Part shown: positions 1 through 10,336 of the stretch, one piece after another
Numbering within the stretch: position 1 is the first letter of the stretch
Layout: the number at the start of each line of letters is the position of its first letter
From: Prorocentrum cordatum
Lineage: Eukaryota > Sar > Dinophyceae > Prorocentrales > Prorocentraceae
Reading direction: 5' to 3'
Assembly (NCBI GenBank): GCA_963575745.1
Contig: CAUYUJ010020541.1
Location: 1-64,000, forward strand
Length of the DNA stretch: 64,000 nt
Program-made: the position numbers and the translations under genes
The notes under the pieces: model-generated
The model's input: the letters and a program-made list of their open reading frames with translations, nothing else
Told to the model about the DNA's origin: nothing
Database searches by the model: none

Positions 1-36
1 CTTCCAGCAACTAGCTAAGGGAAGCTCTACGAGTTA
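1..36 (-). mobile_element. HpB tail end (partial copy)
   Basis: The window opens inside the non-hairpin end of an HpB element. The characteristic tail (CTTCCAGCAACTAGC, then GGAAGCTCTACGAGTTA) is complete. The rest of the copy lies outside the window. Confidence 0.75.
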
Positions 37-1371
37 CTCACACAAACACAGCACACGCAGACGGCCCAGCGTGCGTGAAGCTCGGAAAATACGTTTTTTC
101 ATCCAACGTCCTCTCCCTGAAGTGTTTTGATAGTAACATTGCATCTACGGAACTAAGAATTGGACTGGCAGACGCCGCATAACCCACTACACGTGACAAC
201 TATATGGCTTCTCAAATGAATTGTCAAATATCTTTCAAATCGCACCAAAGCCGACCCCAAGTCACCACATTGTCTCTTAAGGTGGGATCTGCCAACTAGC
301 TCCACCCTGCGCCCGAATTCCTCTTATTATGTCCTAAGAATTAGCAGAGAACGAACAGTTGTTCAGCCCGAGCGCTGATAGCAGATGATCTCAGGCGTCT
401 AGATACATTTCACGATTGCCCCTGATGCTCTGTAGCTCATCTGCAGCGCGAGTAAAACCAAGAAAAACAGTACAATTTCCGAGGAAGTAGCACAGTACGA
501 ATGAGGGTCAGCCCTAGCGCTAATAGCAGACTCAGTGCGGGTGTCTAGATACTTTCAAATAGCGCGCATAATTAGTAGATCCCCATTGCAATGCCTAAGA
601 GCTCTCAAGCTCATCTGCCTCTCGAATTCAAACCAGGAACGAATTCCATCAACAGTAAAAAAAATGACTAGTTGTGCGGCGTCTGCGCTCATAACAGACC
701 CAGGCAAAACGTCTAGATACTTCAGACTATCGCGCGGACCTAGCTCGAGTAGCAGACTGTGTTCAGAGCTCTAGATGCTTGAGCCGAACGCCCCTGACGA
801 TTCTGGATCGGTTTCTGTGCGCATCAGCTTTCTAGCTCTGCTACAGCTTCAGTTAAGTACAGAAGACCGACAGCGCCTGTAACGAGAACTTGAAGAATAC
901 GAATAGTTTCGCGGACCTAGCTCGAGTAGCAAACCGAGTTCAGACCGCTCGATCGAACAGACGAACGCGCCTGATGATACTGGATCGGTTTATGTGCGTA
1001 CCAGCTCTGTAGCTATTCTACATCTAGAGTTAAGTACAGAAAACCGACAGCACTTGTCAAAATGACTCGAAGAATACGAATAGTTTTGCGGACCTAGCTC
1101 GAGTAGAAGACCAAGTTCAGACCTCTGGATGCAAGAGACGAACGCGCCTGATGATTCTGGATCGATCTGTCAAAATCAGCTCTGTAGCTCTTCTGAATCT
1201 CGAGCGACGTACAGAAAACCGTCAACGCGTGTCAAGATGGCTCGGAACACAGCCGGATCCTGCAAGTCTTTTGATAGTAGTACTGTAGCTACCAACCTGA
1301 GAATTGGACTAGCAGACGCGGCATAACCCACTACACGTTCGAAAAATATGGTTTCTCAAAATCAATGGTCA
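37..1371. repeat. Mosaic of HpC-like body and satellite units
   Basis: No gene. Positions of about 80-230 and 1235-1370 resemble HpC body (GTGTTTTGATAGTAA, then GCATAACCCACTACA). Between them are diverged satellite units with CTAGCTCGAG, CTCTAGATGC and CTGTAGCT...CTACAG landmarks. ORF-like stretches here are short and broken in each unit, so I call no protein. Confidence 0.6.
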
Positions 1372-2818
1372 CTATACGCCAGCGGTAAACCGTCAACCTT
1401 GGTTACCGCCGGGGGACTCGTAGAGCTTCCTTGCCATATACCATCTCCAAAGACTTAGCAGAGTACGAATAGTTGTCAGCCCAAGCGCAAATAGCAGACT
1501 GATTGCAGCCGTCTAGATACATTCGACTAGCGCCTCTGATGACTCCCTTCCGATGGCTGTGCTGAACAGCTCTGTAGCTCATCTGCAGCGCGAGTTATAC
1601 CAAGAAAAACAATACCATCTCCAAGAAATTAGCAGGGTAGGAATAGTTGTTCAGCCCGAGCGCTGATAGAAGACTGATTTCAGGCGTCTAGACATCAAGT
1701 AGCGCGCCTGATAAGATTGTCCAATTGCTGTGGCTAGAGCTCTGGAGCTCATCTGCAGCTCTCAGGAAAGTGAATTCTATCACCAGAGAAATAGCAAAGT
1801 ATGAATAGTGATTCGGCTTCTGTGCTGAGAACAGACCGAATCCAAGCGTCTAGATACTTCCGACTAGCGCGGCTGATGATTCCCTCCGCATTCTGTGCCA
1901 GAGAGCTCTAAAGCTCAAACGCAGCTCGAGTTCGGACAGGGAGCTCACTATCATCTTCAGAAAATCGGTAGAATAGGAGTAGTCTCGCGGACCTAGCTCC
2001 AGTAGCGGACTGGATTGAGACCTCTAGATACTTCAAACGAACCCGCCTCCTGATTCTGAATCGATTACGATTGCGTATCAGCTCTGTAGCTATCCTACAG
2101 CTCGAGTTGAGTAGAGACAACCGACAACAGCTGTGAAGGAAATTCGTACAATACGAACAGGCTTGCGGACCTAGCTCGAGTAGTAGACCGAGTTCAGACC
2201 TCTAGATGCTGCAGACGACCGCGTCTGATCATTCTGGATCGGTTGCTGTGCGTACCAGCTCTGTAGCTCTCCTACAGCTCGAGTTAAGTACAAAAAACCG
2301 ACAGCATATGCCAAGAAAATCAATAGAATACGAATAGTTTCGCAGATCTAGCTCGAGTAGCAGACCGAGTACAGACCTCTAGATGCTTCAGACGACCGCG
2401 TCTGATGATTCTGGATCGGTTCATGTGCGCATTAGCTCTGTAGCTCCCCTACAGCTCGAGTTAAGTACGAAAAACCGACAGCATATGTCAAGAAAATTGA
2501 CAGAATAAGAATAGTTGTGTATCTAGCTCGAGCAGCAAACTGAGTTCAGACCTCTGGATGCTTCAGATAAATACGCCTGATGATTCTGGATTGGTTTCTG
2601 TGAATACCAGCTCTGTAGCTCTCCTACAGCTCGAGTTGAGCACAGAAAACCGTCAACGCGTGTCAAGATGACTCGAAACGGCCGATCCCGCCTGGATGCT
2701 TTTTGGCAGTAATAGGTACCCGATCGAGCTGAGATTCGAACGGCGAGCGGGAATAAGATCGAATACCACGGGAAAAAATACTAGAGCCCAAACGAATTGT
2801 TGAATTTCGAGAACATAA
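1372..2818 (-). mobile_element. HpB element with satellite array, degenerate head
   Basis: The head starts after an A at 1371. Its hairpin outer arm is damaged (CGCCAGCGGT instead of CGCCGGCGGT), but GGTAA...TTACC and ACTCGTAGAGCTTCC remain. The body is a satellite array of about 1 kb, then the HpB core. The far end is interrupted by the next HpB at 2819. Confidence 0.65.
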
Positions 2819-4396
2819 CTGGGCGCCGGCGGTCAACCGTCAACCTTTCTTACCGCCGGGAGACTCGTAGAGCTTCCTTGCCACAAATTATGTCCAAAGA
2901 ATTGGCAGAGAACGAATAGTTTTTCAGCCTCAGCGCTGATAGCAGACTGATCTCAGGCTTCTAGATATACTTCACTGTTGCCCCTTACGATTTCCTTCCC
3001 ATTGCTGTGCTGAACATCTCTGTAGCTCATCTGCAGCATCAGTAAAACCAAGAAAAACAATATCAATTCCAAGAAGTAGCAGAGTACGAATCGGTGTTCA
3101 GCCCTAGCGCTAATAGCAGACTGAGCGCGGGTGTCTAGATACTTTCAAATAGCGCGCATGACGATTATCTTCTCATTCCAATGCCTCAGAGCTCTCCAGC
3201 TCATCTGCACCTCGAATTCAGCCCAGGAAACGAATTCCATCACGAGAAAAAAAAAGAGTATGACTACTTATTTGGCGTTTGCGCCCATAACAGACCCAAG
3301 CCAAGCGTCTAGATACTTTGACTCGCGCGCCTCCTGATTTTCGTTTGATTTATGTGCGGAAGAGCTCTCGAACTCATCTGCAGCTCGAGCTAAGTGAAGA
3401 AATTCACCATCATTTCGAAAAAAAAACGGTCGAAAACAAATAGTTTTGCGAACCTAACTCGAGTACAAGACTGAGTTCAGAGCTCTAGATGCAACAGACG
3501 CGCGCGCCTGATGATGCTGAATCGATTGATGTGCGTACCAACTCTGTAGCTCTCCTACATCTCGAGTTAAGTACAGAAAACCGACAGCATCTGTCAAGAT
3601 GACTCGAAGAATACGAATAGGTTCGCGGACCTAGCTCGAGTAGCAGACCCAGTTCAGACCTCTAGATGCAACGGATGAACGCACCTGCTGATTCTGAATG
3701 GGTTTCTGGGAGTATCAGCTCTGCAGCTGTCCTACAGCTCGAGTTAAGTCCAGAAGACTGACAGCAACTGTCAAGATGCCTCGAATAATACGAATAGGTT
3801 CGCAGACCTAGCTCGAGTAGCAGACCGAGTTCAGACCTCTAGATGCAACGAACGAACGCGCCTGATGATTTTGGATGGGTGTCTGTGAGTATCAGCTCTG
3901 TAGCTGTCCTACAGCTCGAGTTGAATATAGAAACCGACAGCATATGTCAAGATGACTCGAATAATATAAATAGTTTCGAGGATCTAGCTCGAGTAGCAGA
4001 CCGAGTTCAGAACTCTGGATGCAACAGACAAACGCGCCTGATGATTCTACGAGGGTTTCTGTAAGTATCAGCTGTAGCTGTCCTACAGCTCGAGTTAAGT
4101 ACAAAAAACCGACAACGCCTGTCAAGATGACTCGAAACAGCCGATCCCGCCCGGATGCTTTTTGACAATAATATCTACCCGATCAACCTGAGATTTAAGA
4201 CGGCGAGCGGGAATAAGATCGAATACGGTGGAAAAAATTCTAGAGATGTAACGAATGCTTGAACTTCGAGAAAAAAGTTTCAACCGACAAAAAGTCACCG
4301 AAAGGTCCGTCGAGATTTTCCTTGCCAACTAGCTTCCAGCGCTCCGGAATTATTCTTAAGCTTCCAGCAACTAGCTAAGGGAAGCTCTACGAGTTA
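2819..4396 (-). mobile_element. Complete HpB element (1578 bp), nested in another HpB
   Basis: This copy has the hairpin head (GGTCA/TTACC with one mismatch at the arm base), ACTCGTAGAGCTTCC, satellite units and the GGAAGCTCTACGAGTTA tail. The left flank ends TTTCGAGAACATAA and the right flank starts TTTTTAACCGACC. Together they rebuild the HpB core ...GAACAAAA^TTTTCAACCGACC without extra bases, so the insertion left no duplication, or one A. It is the best complete HpB in the window. Confidence 0.75.
3440..4110. repeat. Satellite array (~165-176 bp units)
   Basis: Successive units share CGGACCTAGCTCGAGTAGCAG, CTCTAGATGCAACAGACGAA, TCAGCTCTGTAGCT...CCTACAGCTCGAG and AAGTACAGAAAACCGACAGC in fixed order. 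Each unit holds an inverted repeat CTGTAG/CTACAG. It is one example of the array type found throughout HpB bodies. Unit length varies by indels, which breaks reading frames. Confidence 0.8.
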
Positions 4397-4491
4397 TTTT
4401 TAACCGACCAAAAATCAGCAAAAGGTCCGTCAAGATGTTTCTTGCCAACTAGCTCTCCAGCGAACCGGAATTACTTTTAAGCTTCCAGCAA
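4397..4491 (-). mobile_element. HpB core/tail remnant (host of the nested copy)
   Basis: This is the continuation of the HpB interrupted at 2819: TTTTTAACCGACC, GGTCCGTCAAGA, CCAACTAGCTCTCCAGCG, ending TTCCAGCAA, where the next head starts. Confidence 0.6.
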
Positions 4492-5832
4492 CTAGGCGCC
4501 GGCGGTAAACCGTCAACCTTCTCACCGCCGGGAGACTCGTAGAGCTTCCTTGCCACATGGTATGTCCAAAGAATTGGCAGAGAACGAATATTGTTTCAGC
4601 CTCAGCGCTGATAGCAGACTGATCTCAGGCTTCTAAATATATTTCACTATTGCCCCTTACGATTCCCTTCCCATTGCTGTGCTGAACAGCTCTGTAGCTC
4701 ATCTGCACAAGTAAAACCAAGAAAAGCAGTATCATTTCCAAGAAGTAGCAGAGTACGAATCGGCGTAAGCAGACTCAGCGCGGGTGTCTAGATATTTTGA
4801 AATAGCGCGCATGACGATTATCTTCCCATTTCAATGCCTCAGAGCTCCCCACTCATCTGCACCTGGAGTTCAGCCCAGGAAACGAATTCCATCACAAGAG
4901 AAATTGAAGAGTATGACTAGTTCTTTGGCGTTTGCGCTCAAAACAGACCCAAGCCAAGCGTCTAGATACTTCGACTAGCGCGCCTCACGATTTTCTTCTG
5001 ATTCATGTGCGGAAGAGCTCTCGAACTCATCTGCAGATCGAGCTAGGTGAAGAAATTCACCATCATTTCGACAAAAATCGGTCGAATCCAAATAGTTTTA
5101 CGAACCTAACTCGAATACAAGACTGAGTTCAGACCTGTACATGCAACAGACGACCGCGCCTGATGATTCTGAATCGATTCGTCTGCGCACCAGCTCTGTA
5201 GCCCTCCTACATTTCGAGTGTTAAGTACAGAAAAACCGGCAGCATCTGTCAAGATGACTCGAATAATACGAATAGGTTCGCGGACCTAGCTCGAGTAGCA
5301 GACCGAGTTCAGACCTCTAGATGCAACAGATGAACGCGCCTGATGATTTTGGATGGTTTTCTGTAAGTGTCAGCTCTGTAGCTTTCCTACAGCTCGAGTT
5401 AAGTGCAGAAAACCGGCAGCCCCTGTCAAGATGACTCGAATAATTCGAATAGTTTCGCGGACCTAGCTCGAGTAGCAGGCCGAGTTCAGACCTCTGGATG
5501 CAACAGACGAACGCGCCTGATGATTCTGAATCGGTTTCTGTAAGCATCAGCTCTGTAGCTGTCCTACAGCTCGAGTTAAGTACAAAAAACCAGCAACGCC
5601 TGTCAAGATGACTCGAAACAGCCGATCCCGCCAGAGTGCTTTTTGACAGAACAAGGAACCCGATCGAGCTGAGATCAAGACGGCGAGCGGGAATAAGATA
5701 GAATATCACGAGAAAAAATATTAGAGCTCTAACGAACTGCTGAATTTCGAGAACATAATTTTCAACCGAGCAAAAGTCATCAAGAAGTCCGTCGAATTTG
5801 TTCTTGCCAACTAGCTCTCCAGCGCGTTCGAA
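4492..5832 (-). mobile_element. HpB element with satellite array, tail missing
   Basis: The head at 4492 (CTAGGCGCCGGCGGTAA) has right arm TCACCGCCGG, so one position of the stem is mismatched. Satellite units follow to about 5600, then the HpB core (TTCAACCGAGCAAAAG) and CCAACTAGCTCTCCAGCG. The tail is replaced by an HpC head. Confidence 0.6.
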
Positions 5833-6247
5833 CTGGGAGCCGGCGGTAAACCGTCAACCAGGTAACCGCCGGGAGCCTCGTAGAGCTCTTTCCCTCGCGC
5901 AGCGCTGCTCGGAACACATGGAAAGAGCTTCATCAAGCGTCAGCTGAAAAACTCGAAAAATACATTTTTTGGTTTTCATTGAAAGTCGGTTCCGCCAAGT
6001 GTTTTGATAGTAATACTGCAGCTACGGACCTGAGAATTTCACTGGCAGACGCGGCACAACCCACTACAGGTGCAAAAAATACCGTTTCTTGAAACGAATG
6101 TTCAAATATCTCACAATGTTTGCCCAAGCGGCCCAAAGTTCCCACATTGTCCGTCGGGGCCGGGTCGGCCAACTAGCTGCACCCCGCGCCGGAATTCCTC
6201 TAGCTCATCGATACCGAAGAGCTCATACCGAAGAGCTCTACGAGGCA
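5833..6247 (-). mobile_element. Complete HpC element, copy 1 (415 bp)
   Basis: Hairpin head CTGGGAGCCGGCGGTAA, then GAGCCTCGTAGAGCTCTTTC, HpC body (GTGTTTTGATAGTAATACTGCAGC, GCAGACGCGGCACAACCCACTAC) and tail ending GAGCTCTACGAGGCA. It abuts a second HpC head to tail. I see no coding potential. Confidence 0.75.
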
Positions 6248-6648
6248 CTGGGAGCCGGCGGTAAACCGTAAACCAGGTTACCGCCGGGAGCCTCGTAGAG
6301 CTCTTTTCTTGCGTGGCGCTGCTCGGGACACATGAAAATAGCTTCCTCAAGCATGTGCTGAAAAAATCGAGAAAATACGATTTTTCGAATTCATCTACAG
6401 TCGGTTCCCCCAAGTGTTTTGATAGTAATACTACAGCTAGGGACCTGAGAATTTAACTGGCAGACGCGGCATAACCCACTACAGGTGCGAAAAATATCAG
6501 TTCTTAAAACGAATGCTCACATCTCGCGAAATCTCCGCCCAACTGACCCAAAGTTCCCACATTGTCCGCCCCGGCCGGGTGGGCCAACTAGCTGCACCCC
6601 GCGCCGGAATTCCTCTAGCTCATCCATGCCGAAGAGCTCTACGAGGTA
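6248..6648 (-). mobile_element. Complete HpC element, copy 2 (401 bp), in tandem
   Basis: It starts CTGGGAGCCGGCGGTAA directly after copy 1 and ends GAGCTCTACGAGGTA. The right flank TTTTCAACCGCGC is HpB core. Two elements are joined head to tail with one shared boundary base. Confidence 0.75.
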
Positions 6649-6794
6649 TTTTCAACCGCGCAAAAATCAGCAAAAGGTCCGTTCAGATTTTTCTTGCCAA
6701 CTAGCCCTCCAGCGCCCCAGAATTACTCTTCTAGCTTCGCCGCTAACGCTCTAAGGGAAGCTCTACGAGTTACTAGCTCTCCAGCGCGCCGGAA
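6649..6794 (-). mobile_element. HpB tail segment
   Basis: HpB core and tail: TTTTCAACCGCGC, CCAACTAGCCCTCCAGCG, GGGAAGCTCTACGAGTTA, followed by a second partial tail start CTAGCTCTCCAGCGCGCCGGAA, where the next HpC head sits. Confidence 0.55.
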
Positions 6795-7391
6795 CTGGTA
6801 GCCGGCGGTAAACCGTCAACCAAGTATTTTTTGCGTCTTTGCTGGGACCATCTTGGCCACTGAGGCCAGGCCCTACAAAGTCTCAGGCGAAACAGAGCCT
6901 CTTATTCGTCACGCAAGCCGTCAGCTCTTATTTCACAACAGCGAAACTGTAGGAATAAAGAGAACCAAAAGCATGCAATGACACAATCAATCGCAAGCAC
7001 ACAGAAGAACATACAAATAACAAACAAAACAGCGGAGCAGTAAGAGCCTCGTGGAGCTCTTTTCTCGCGCGGCGCTGGTTCGGAACACATGGAAGGAGCT
7101 TCATGAAGCGTCAGCTGAAAAACAAAAAAATGTTTTTCGAAAGTTGGTTCCGCCAAGTGTTTTGATAGTAATACTGCAGCTACGGACCGGAGAATTTCAC
7201 TGGCAGACGCGGCACAACCCACTACAAGTGCGAAAAATACCGCTTCTTGAACCGAATGTTCAAATATCTCACAATGTTTGCCCAACCCGCCGAAATTTCA
7301 CACATTGTCCGTCGGGGCAGGGTCGGCCAACTAGCTGCAGCCCGCGCCGGAATTCCTTTAGCTCATCGATGCCGAAGAGCTCTACGAGGCA
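6795..7391 (-). mobile_element. HpC element interrupted by a retrotransposon fragment
   Basis: The left part of the hairpin (GTAGCCGGCGGTAAACCGTCAACCA) is cut in the loop by the insert at about 6824-7043. The element resumes at GAGCCTCGTGGAGCTC and runs to GAGCTCTACGAGGCA. The right arm of the hairpin is lost. Confidence 0.7.
6824..7043 (-). mobile_element. 3' end fragment of an nLTR-1-like retrotransposon
   Basis: Reading the minus strand, this is about 220 bp ending in a GGCC(TCAGT)GGCC hairpin, GACGGTCC-like tail and GCAAAGACGC plus A-rich tract. It matches the 3' end of nLTR-1 (20609-20830) almost base for base for long stretches. It has no coding sequence, so it is a severely 5'-truncated, dead-on-arrival copy. 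Its position in the hairpin loop equals that of nLTR-1, 2, 3 and 4. Confidence 0.8.
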
Positions 7392-7416
7392 TTACTCTTA
7401 AGCTTCCAGCAACTAA
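7392..7416 (-). mobile_element. HpB tail remnant
   Basis: TTACTCTTAAGCTTCCAGCA belongs to the HpB tail and is cut by the next head. Confidence 0.45.
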
Positions 7417-8290
7417 CTGGGAGCCGCGGGGAGCCTCGCAGAGCTCTGTCCTCGCGCGGCACTGCTTAGAACAATTCAGGGAAGTGTTCTCTCAAGCGTA
7501 AGCTGAAGAGCTCCAGACAGAAAATTGCTTCATGTTCTTACGAAGTCGGTTCCGCCAAGTGTTTTGATAGTAATACTACAGCTACGGACCATGGAATTTC
7601 ACTGGCAGACGCGGCATAACCCACAACTCCATTTTTCGGTGTCAACATGATGTCGGTTGCTCCAAATGTTTCGATAGTAAAACTCTCTCTAGAGAGCTGA
7701 GCTGCTCTCAGAACGAAGTTCAGACACTAATGCTCGGAGTAAAAATCTGCTTTCTCAAAATGAATGGTCAACTGGCGCCGGCGGTGAACCGTCAACCTGG
7801 TCACCGCCAGGAATCTCGCACAGCTCCTTGCACGCCCAAGAATGCTCAGAATCGGAACAGGGAGCTTTGCAGAAGATTTTCTGAAAATCTTGATTTCTGT
7901 ATTTTTTGATGTCAATATGCGGTCGGTCCCTGGAAGTGAACCGATAGTGAGACTTCCTCAGGAGAGCTCAGCTGCTCTCAAGCGGAGTTAATCTGCCAAT
8001 GCTCGGTCTGCTTTCTCAATATGAATGGTCAAATATCTTTCAAATTTTGGCAAAACCCACCCAGAGTTGTCACATTGTCTCTTCTGGTCGGGTCGGCCAA
8101 CTAGCTCCACCCCGCGCCGGAATTCCTCTAGCTTATCGATGACGAAGAGCTCTACGAGGTAATATCTTTTAAATCTTCGCAAAACCGACCCGAAGTTACC
8201 ACATCTTCTTTTCTGGTCGGGTCGACCAACTAGCTCCACCCCGCGCCGGAATTCCTCTAGCTCATCGATAACGAAGAGCTCTACGAGGTA
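7417..8290 (-). mobile_element. HpC/HpA composite with collapsed hairpin and nested HpA
   Basis: The head reads CTGGGAGCCGCGGGGAGCC, so the hairpin (both arms and loop) is missing between CCG and CGG. The body is HpC-like, then HpA-like (TGCTCGGAGTAAAAATCTGC), interrupted by a complete HpA at 7772-8161. It then continues ATATCTTTTAAATC to the tail GAGCTCTACGAGGTA. Confidence 0.6.
7772..8161 (-). mobile_element. Complete HpA element (390 bp), clean insertion
   Basis: Head CTGGCGCCGGCGGTGA...TCACCGCC, CTCGCACAGCTCC, body with the typical HpA landmarks (TGCTCGGTCTGC, AATGGTCAAATATC), tail GAGCTCTACGAGGTA. Flanks GAATGGTCAA and ATATCTTTT restore the common HpA/HpC sequence AATGGTCAAATATCTTT exactly. 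There is no duplication beyond a possible A. Confidence 0.8.
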
Positions 8291-8407
8291 CTAAAGGAAG
8301 CTCTACGAGCTACTAGCTAAGGGAGGCTCTACGAGTTAAATATCTTTAAAATCTTAGCAAAACAGACCCCAAGTCATCACATTGTCTCTTAAGGTGGGGT
8401 CCGCCAA
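8291..8407 (-). mobile_element. Tail scraps of HpB and HpA/HpC
   Basis: It holds two short tail copies (GGAAGCTCTACGAGCTA, GGAGGCTCTACGAGTTA), then HpC body from AAATATCTTTAAAATC to CCGCCAA, where the next head begins. Confidence 0.5.
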
Positions 8408-8504
8408 CTGGCGCCGGCGGTCAACCGTCAACCTGGTCTTTTGCGTCTTTTGCGAAGGCCGTCTCGAGCTCCCATGGGAGCAGGCCTAAACACAAAGAAC
8501 CTAA

Positions 8505-8554
8505 GCAGCGAAGCTGCAAAGATTAAAGCAGAGGTGCATCAACAGCGAAGCTGT
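8505..8554 (-). repeat. Two 3'UTR stem-loops (GCAGCGAAGCTGC type)
   Basis: GCAGCGAAGCTGC (8505-8517) and ACAGCGAAGCTGT (8542-8554) are perfect 5-bp stems. The outer pair changes from G:C to A:T between them. Equivalent stem-loops are in the 3' region of nLTR-1 (20725-20735, 20813-20825) and in the fragment at 6938-6950. Confidence 0.55.
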
Positions 8555-9088
8555 ACAGATATGCACAAGACTGCAAGTATACGCGAAAACAACTAAAACA
8601 ACTAAAATGTAAAGGGGGATAGAAGCAGTGAGAGACCATACAGCAACCACTGGTTTATACAGCGATTACCGTCTCAACACCACTGAGAATGTACAAGAGA
8701 TTAAAGGTCAGAATGCAGGTAAGAAAGTGAAACAAAGTGAAAATCAGCGAGTACAATCAAAGCAAGTGGCCTATGCACCTGCCCCGATAGGAGCTGCCCC
8801 AATCCTCTTATGAGACCAGTCAGCGCATCGAACTTTGCCGAACGTCTTTCCGGATCCTCGGCCCATCACGTCTGAGACGAGAAACGACCGACTCAAGAAA
8901 AGCATTCATGAGCTCTTCATCGTGGACGACACCCAGCACTACTTCGAGCGAATGCGGGCTCTTAGCAGAACAAAGTGACAATCAGGCGAAGCTCTTATTC
9001 AACACACGCGCATGCACGACAACACACACAGGCATGAAGAAAGGCAACGCAATGACAAATCAAGCGCGCAGGATCAATCACATGTGCA

Positions 9089-10336
9089 TCATCTGTGCCG
9101 TTTCCGATGCTTCTTGCCGCTCCGCGTCAATGCACTCCTGGAAGTAGAACTCTGAGGACACCCTTGTTGCGAATCATCCTCCTCGGAACATTCAATTCCC
9201 AATTGCAGCCTGTATGCATTAAGAGCCTCAGTCCTACGCTGAACCTCCTGTGTCGGGAGTCGGTGTGGCTCAAGCCAAAGAGCCCTTACATCGACACCGG
9301 CAAGGGCCCTGTCCCTGGCAGCTTGGCACTCAGAGCGTGTCTCACTCGGTCGATCTGCAGAACTCCCATTCATGGAACTCCCTACTGCATCAGCTGAACT
9401 CCCAACTGCAGAACTCCCAGCTGTTGAACTCCCGACTGCATCCTCAACTGCATCAGCGGAACTCCGAACTGTGGAACTTCCTACTGCACTCCCAAGTGTT
9501 GAACTCCCGACTGCACTGGAGCTCCCGACTGCATCAACTGTACTCAAAACTGCGGTACTCTCCACCGCACTCCCGTTGGTCGCATGCAATTCTGAAGTGC
9601 GCAACTTTGCACTCTCGATAGCCTCCGCTCGTTTGAAACAATATCTCTTCATTCTGAGAGAAGCATCACCCCGATCGACGTGCACTCGATGACACCCCTC
9701 CTTCTCCTCCTCACCAACAAAGAGAACACAACAATCAGTCTGAGTCCCACACTCAATGTGAACACAAGGATCTGTCTGAGTCCCACAATCGGAACACTGC
9801 GAACACAAAGAGTTGCCAGCCAATTCAACAGTATCCATATCAGTCAGTTTCCCACAAGTGTCCTCAACCCATTCCTCTTCCTCAGAATCGTCCAAACAAA
9901 AATTCCGATAATATCTGGGCGCGCGAATGCCCGCGCGAACAAGGCACGACGAATCTGGCCCCCGAGCCGTGGACCACAAACGATATCTGGTACGTTTCGC
10001 CCTCAGGCGGCGCAACTTCGATTGAGAAACTTTGACACCATGCCCATACAGCTGGTCTCGCTCATGCAGGCAAGACTCACCTCTGTACGAAGGGCGAACA
10101 CGGCAATATAGATCACTAACACACACTTCGACCGTAGACAAACGAGCAGACAAACAAGCGAGAAACTCGGAAGTAAACAGCGCCGTATCTGTCCAATCTG
10201 AAGCAACAAAATCCGCGCCTGACAATTCAGATGACACAAACTCCATATATAAAACGTGGACTCGCTCAACAAGAAGAAGGCAAATCACAAGCAATAACAA
10301 GATGGACAGTTGAGTACGATACGTGTGCATGCACAA
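9089..10336 (-). CDS. Unrecognised 415-residue protein with N-terminal hydrophobic segment
   Basis: This is the only long ORF of nLTR-4, starting with ATG and ending in TGA. Residues 9-23 (LSILLLLVICLLLVE) form a hydrophobic stretch that could be a signal anchor. Residues 105-145 are strongly basic and 149-160 acidic (SEEEEWVED). Residues 178-203 are Cys-rich and contain CGTQTD twice. Residues 256-330 are a low-complexity S/A/V/G region built on VGSS-like repeats from a minisatellite. The C-terminus is basic (KKHRKRHR). I do not recognise the family. It carries no endonuclease, RT or RNase H motif. It could be a diverged ORF1-like protein or a captured host sequence. The consistent frame across a repetitive stretch supports coding, but expression is unproven. 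Confidence 0.55.
   Translation of the reverse strand: MCMHTYRTQLSILLLLVICLLLVERVHVLYMEFVSSELSGADFVASDWTDTALFTSEFLACLSARLSTVEVCVSDLYCRVRPSYRGESCLHERDQLYGHGVKVSQSKLRRLRAKRTRYRLWSTARGPDSSCLVRAGIRAPRYYRNFCLDDSEEEEWVEDTCGKLTDMDTVELAGNSLCSQCSDCGTQTDPCVHIECGTQTDCCVLFVGEEEKEGCHRVHVDRGDASLRMKRYCFKRAEAIESAKLRTSELHATNGSAVESTAVLSTVDAVGSSSAVGSSTLGSAVGSSTVRSSADAVEDAVGSSTAGSSAVGSSADAVGSSMNGSSADRPSETRSECQAARDRALAGVDVRALWLEPHRLPTQEVQRRTEALNAYRLQLGIECSEEDDSQQGCPQSSTSRSALTRSGKKHRKRHR
9355..9580 (-). repeat. Minisatellite encoding VGSS-like repeats
   Basis: Degenerate repeats of GAACTCCCGACTGCA-like units (about 15-18 bp) lie inside the nLTR-4 ORF and stay in frame. They explain the S/A/V/G-rich tract of the protein. 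Confidence 0.65.

Noticed and set aside
3843-5709. Many open frames of 60-130 codons in satellite regions on both strands, with look-alike peptides
   Set aside because: They follow the repeat on either strand, change frame with unit indels, lack common starts and are interrupted in every unit. They are what a satellite of this composition gives by chance.
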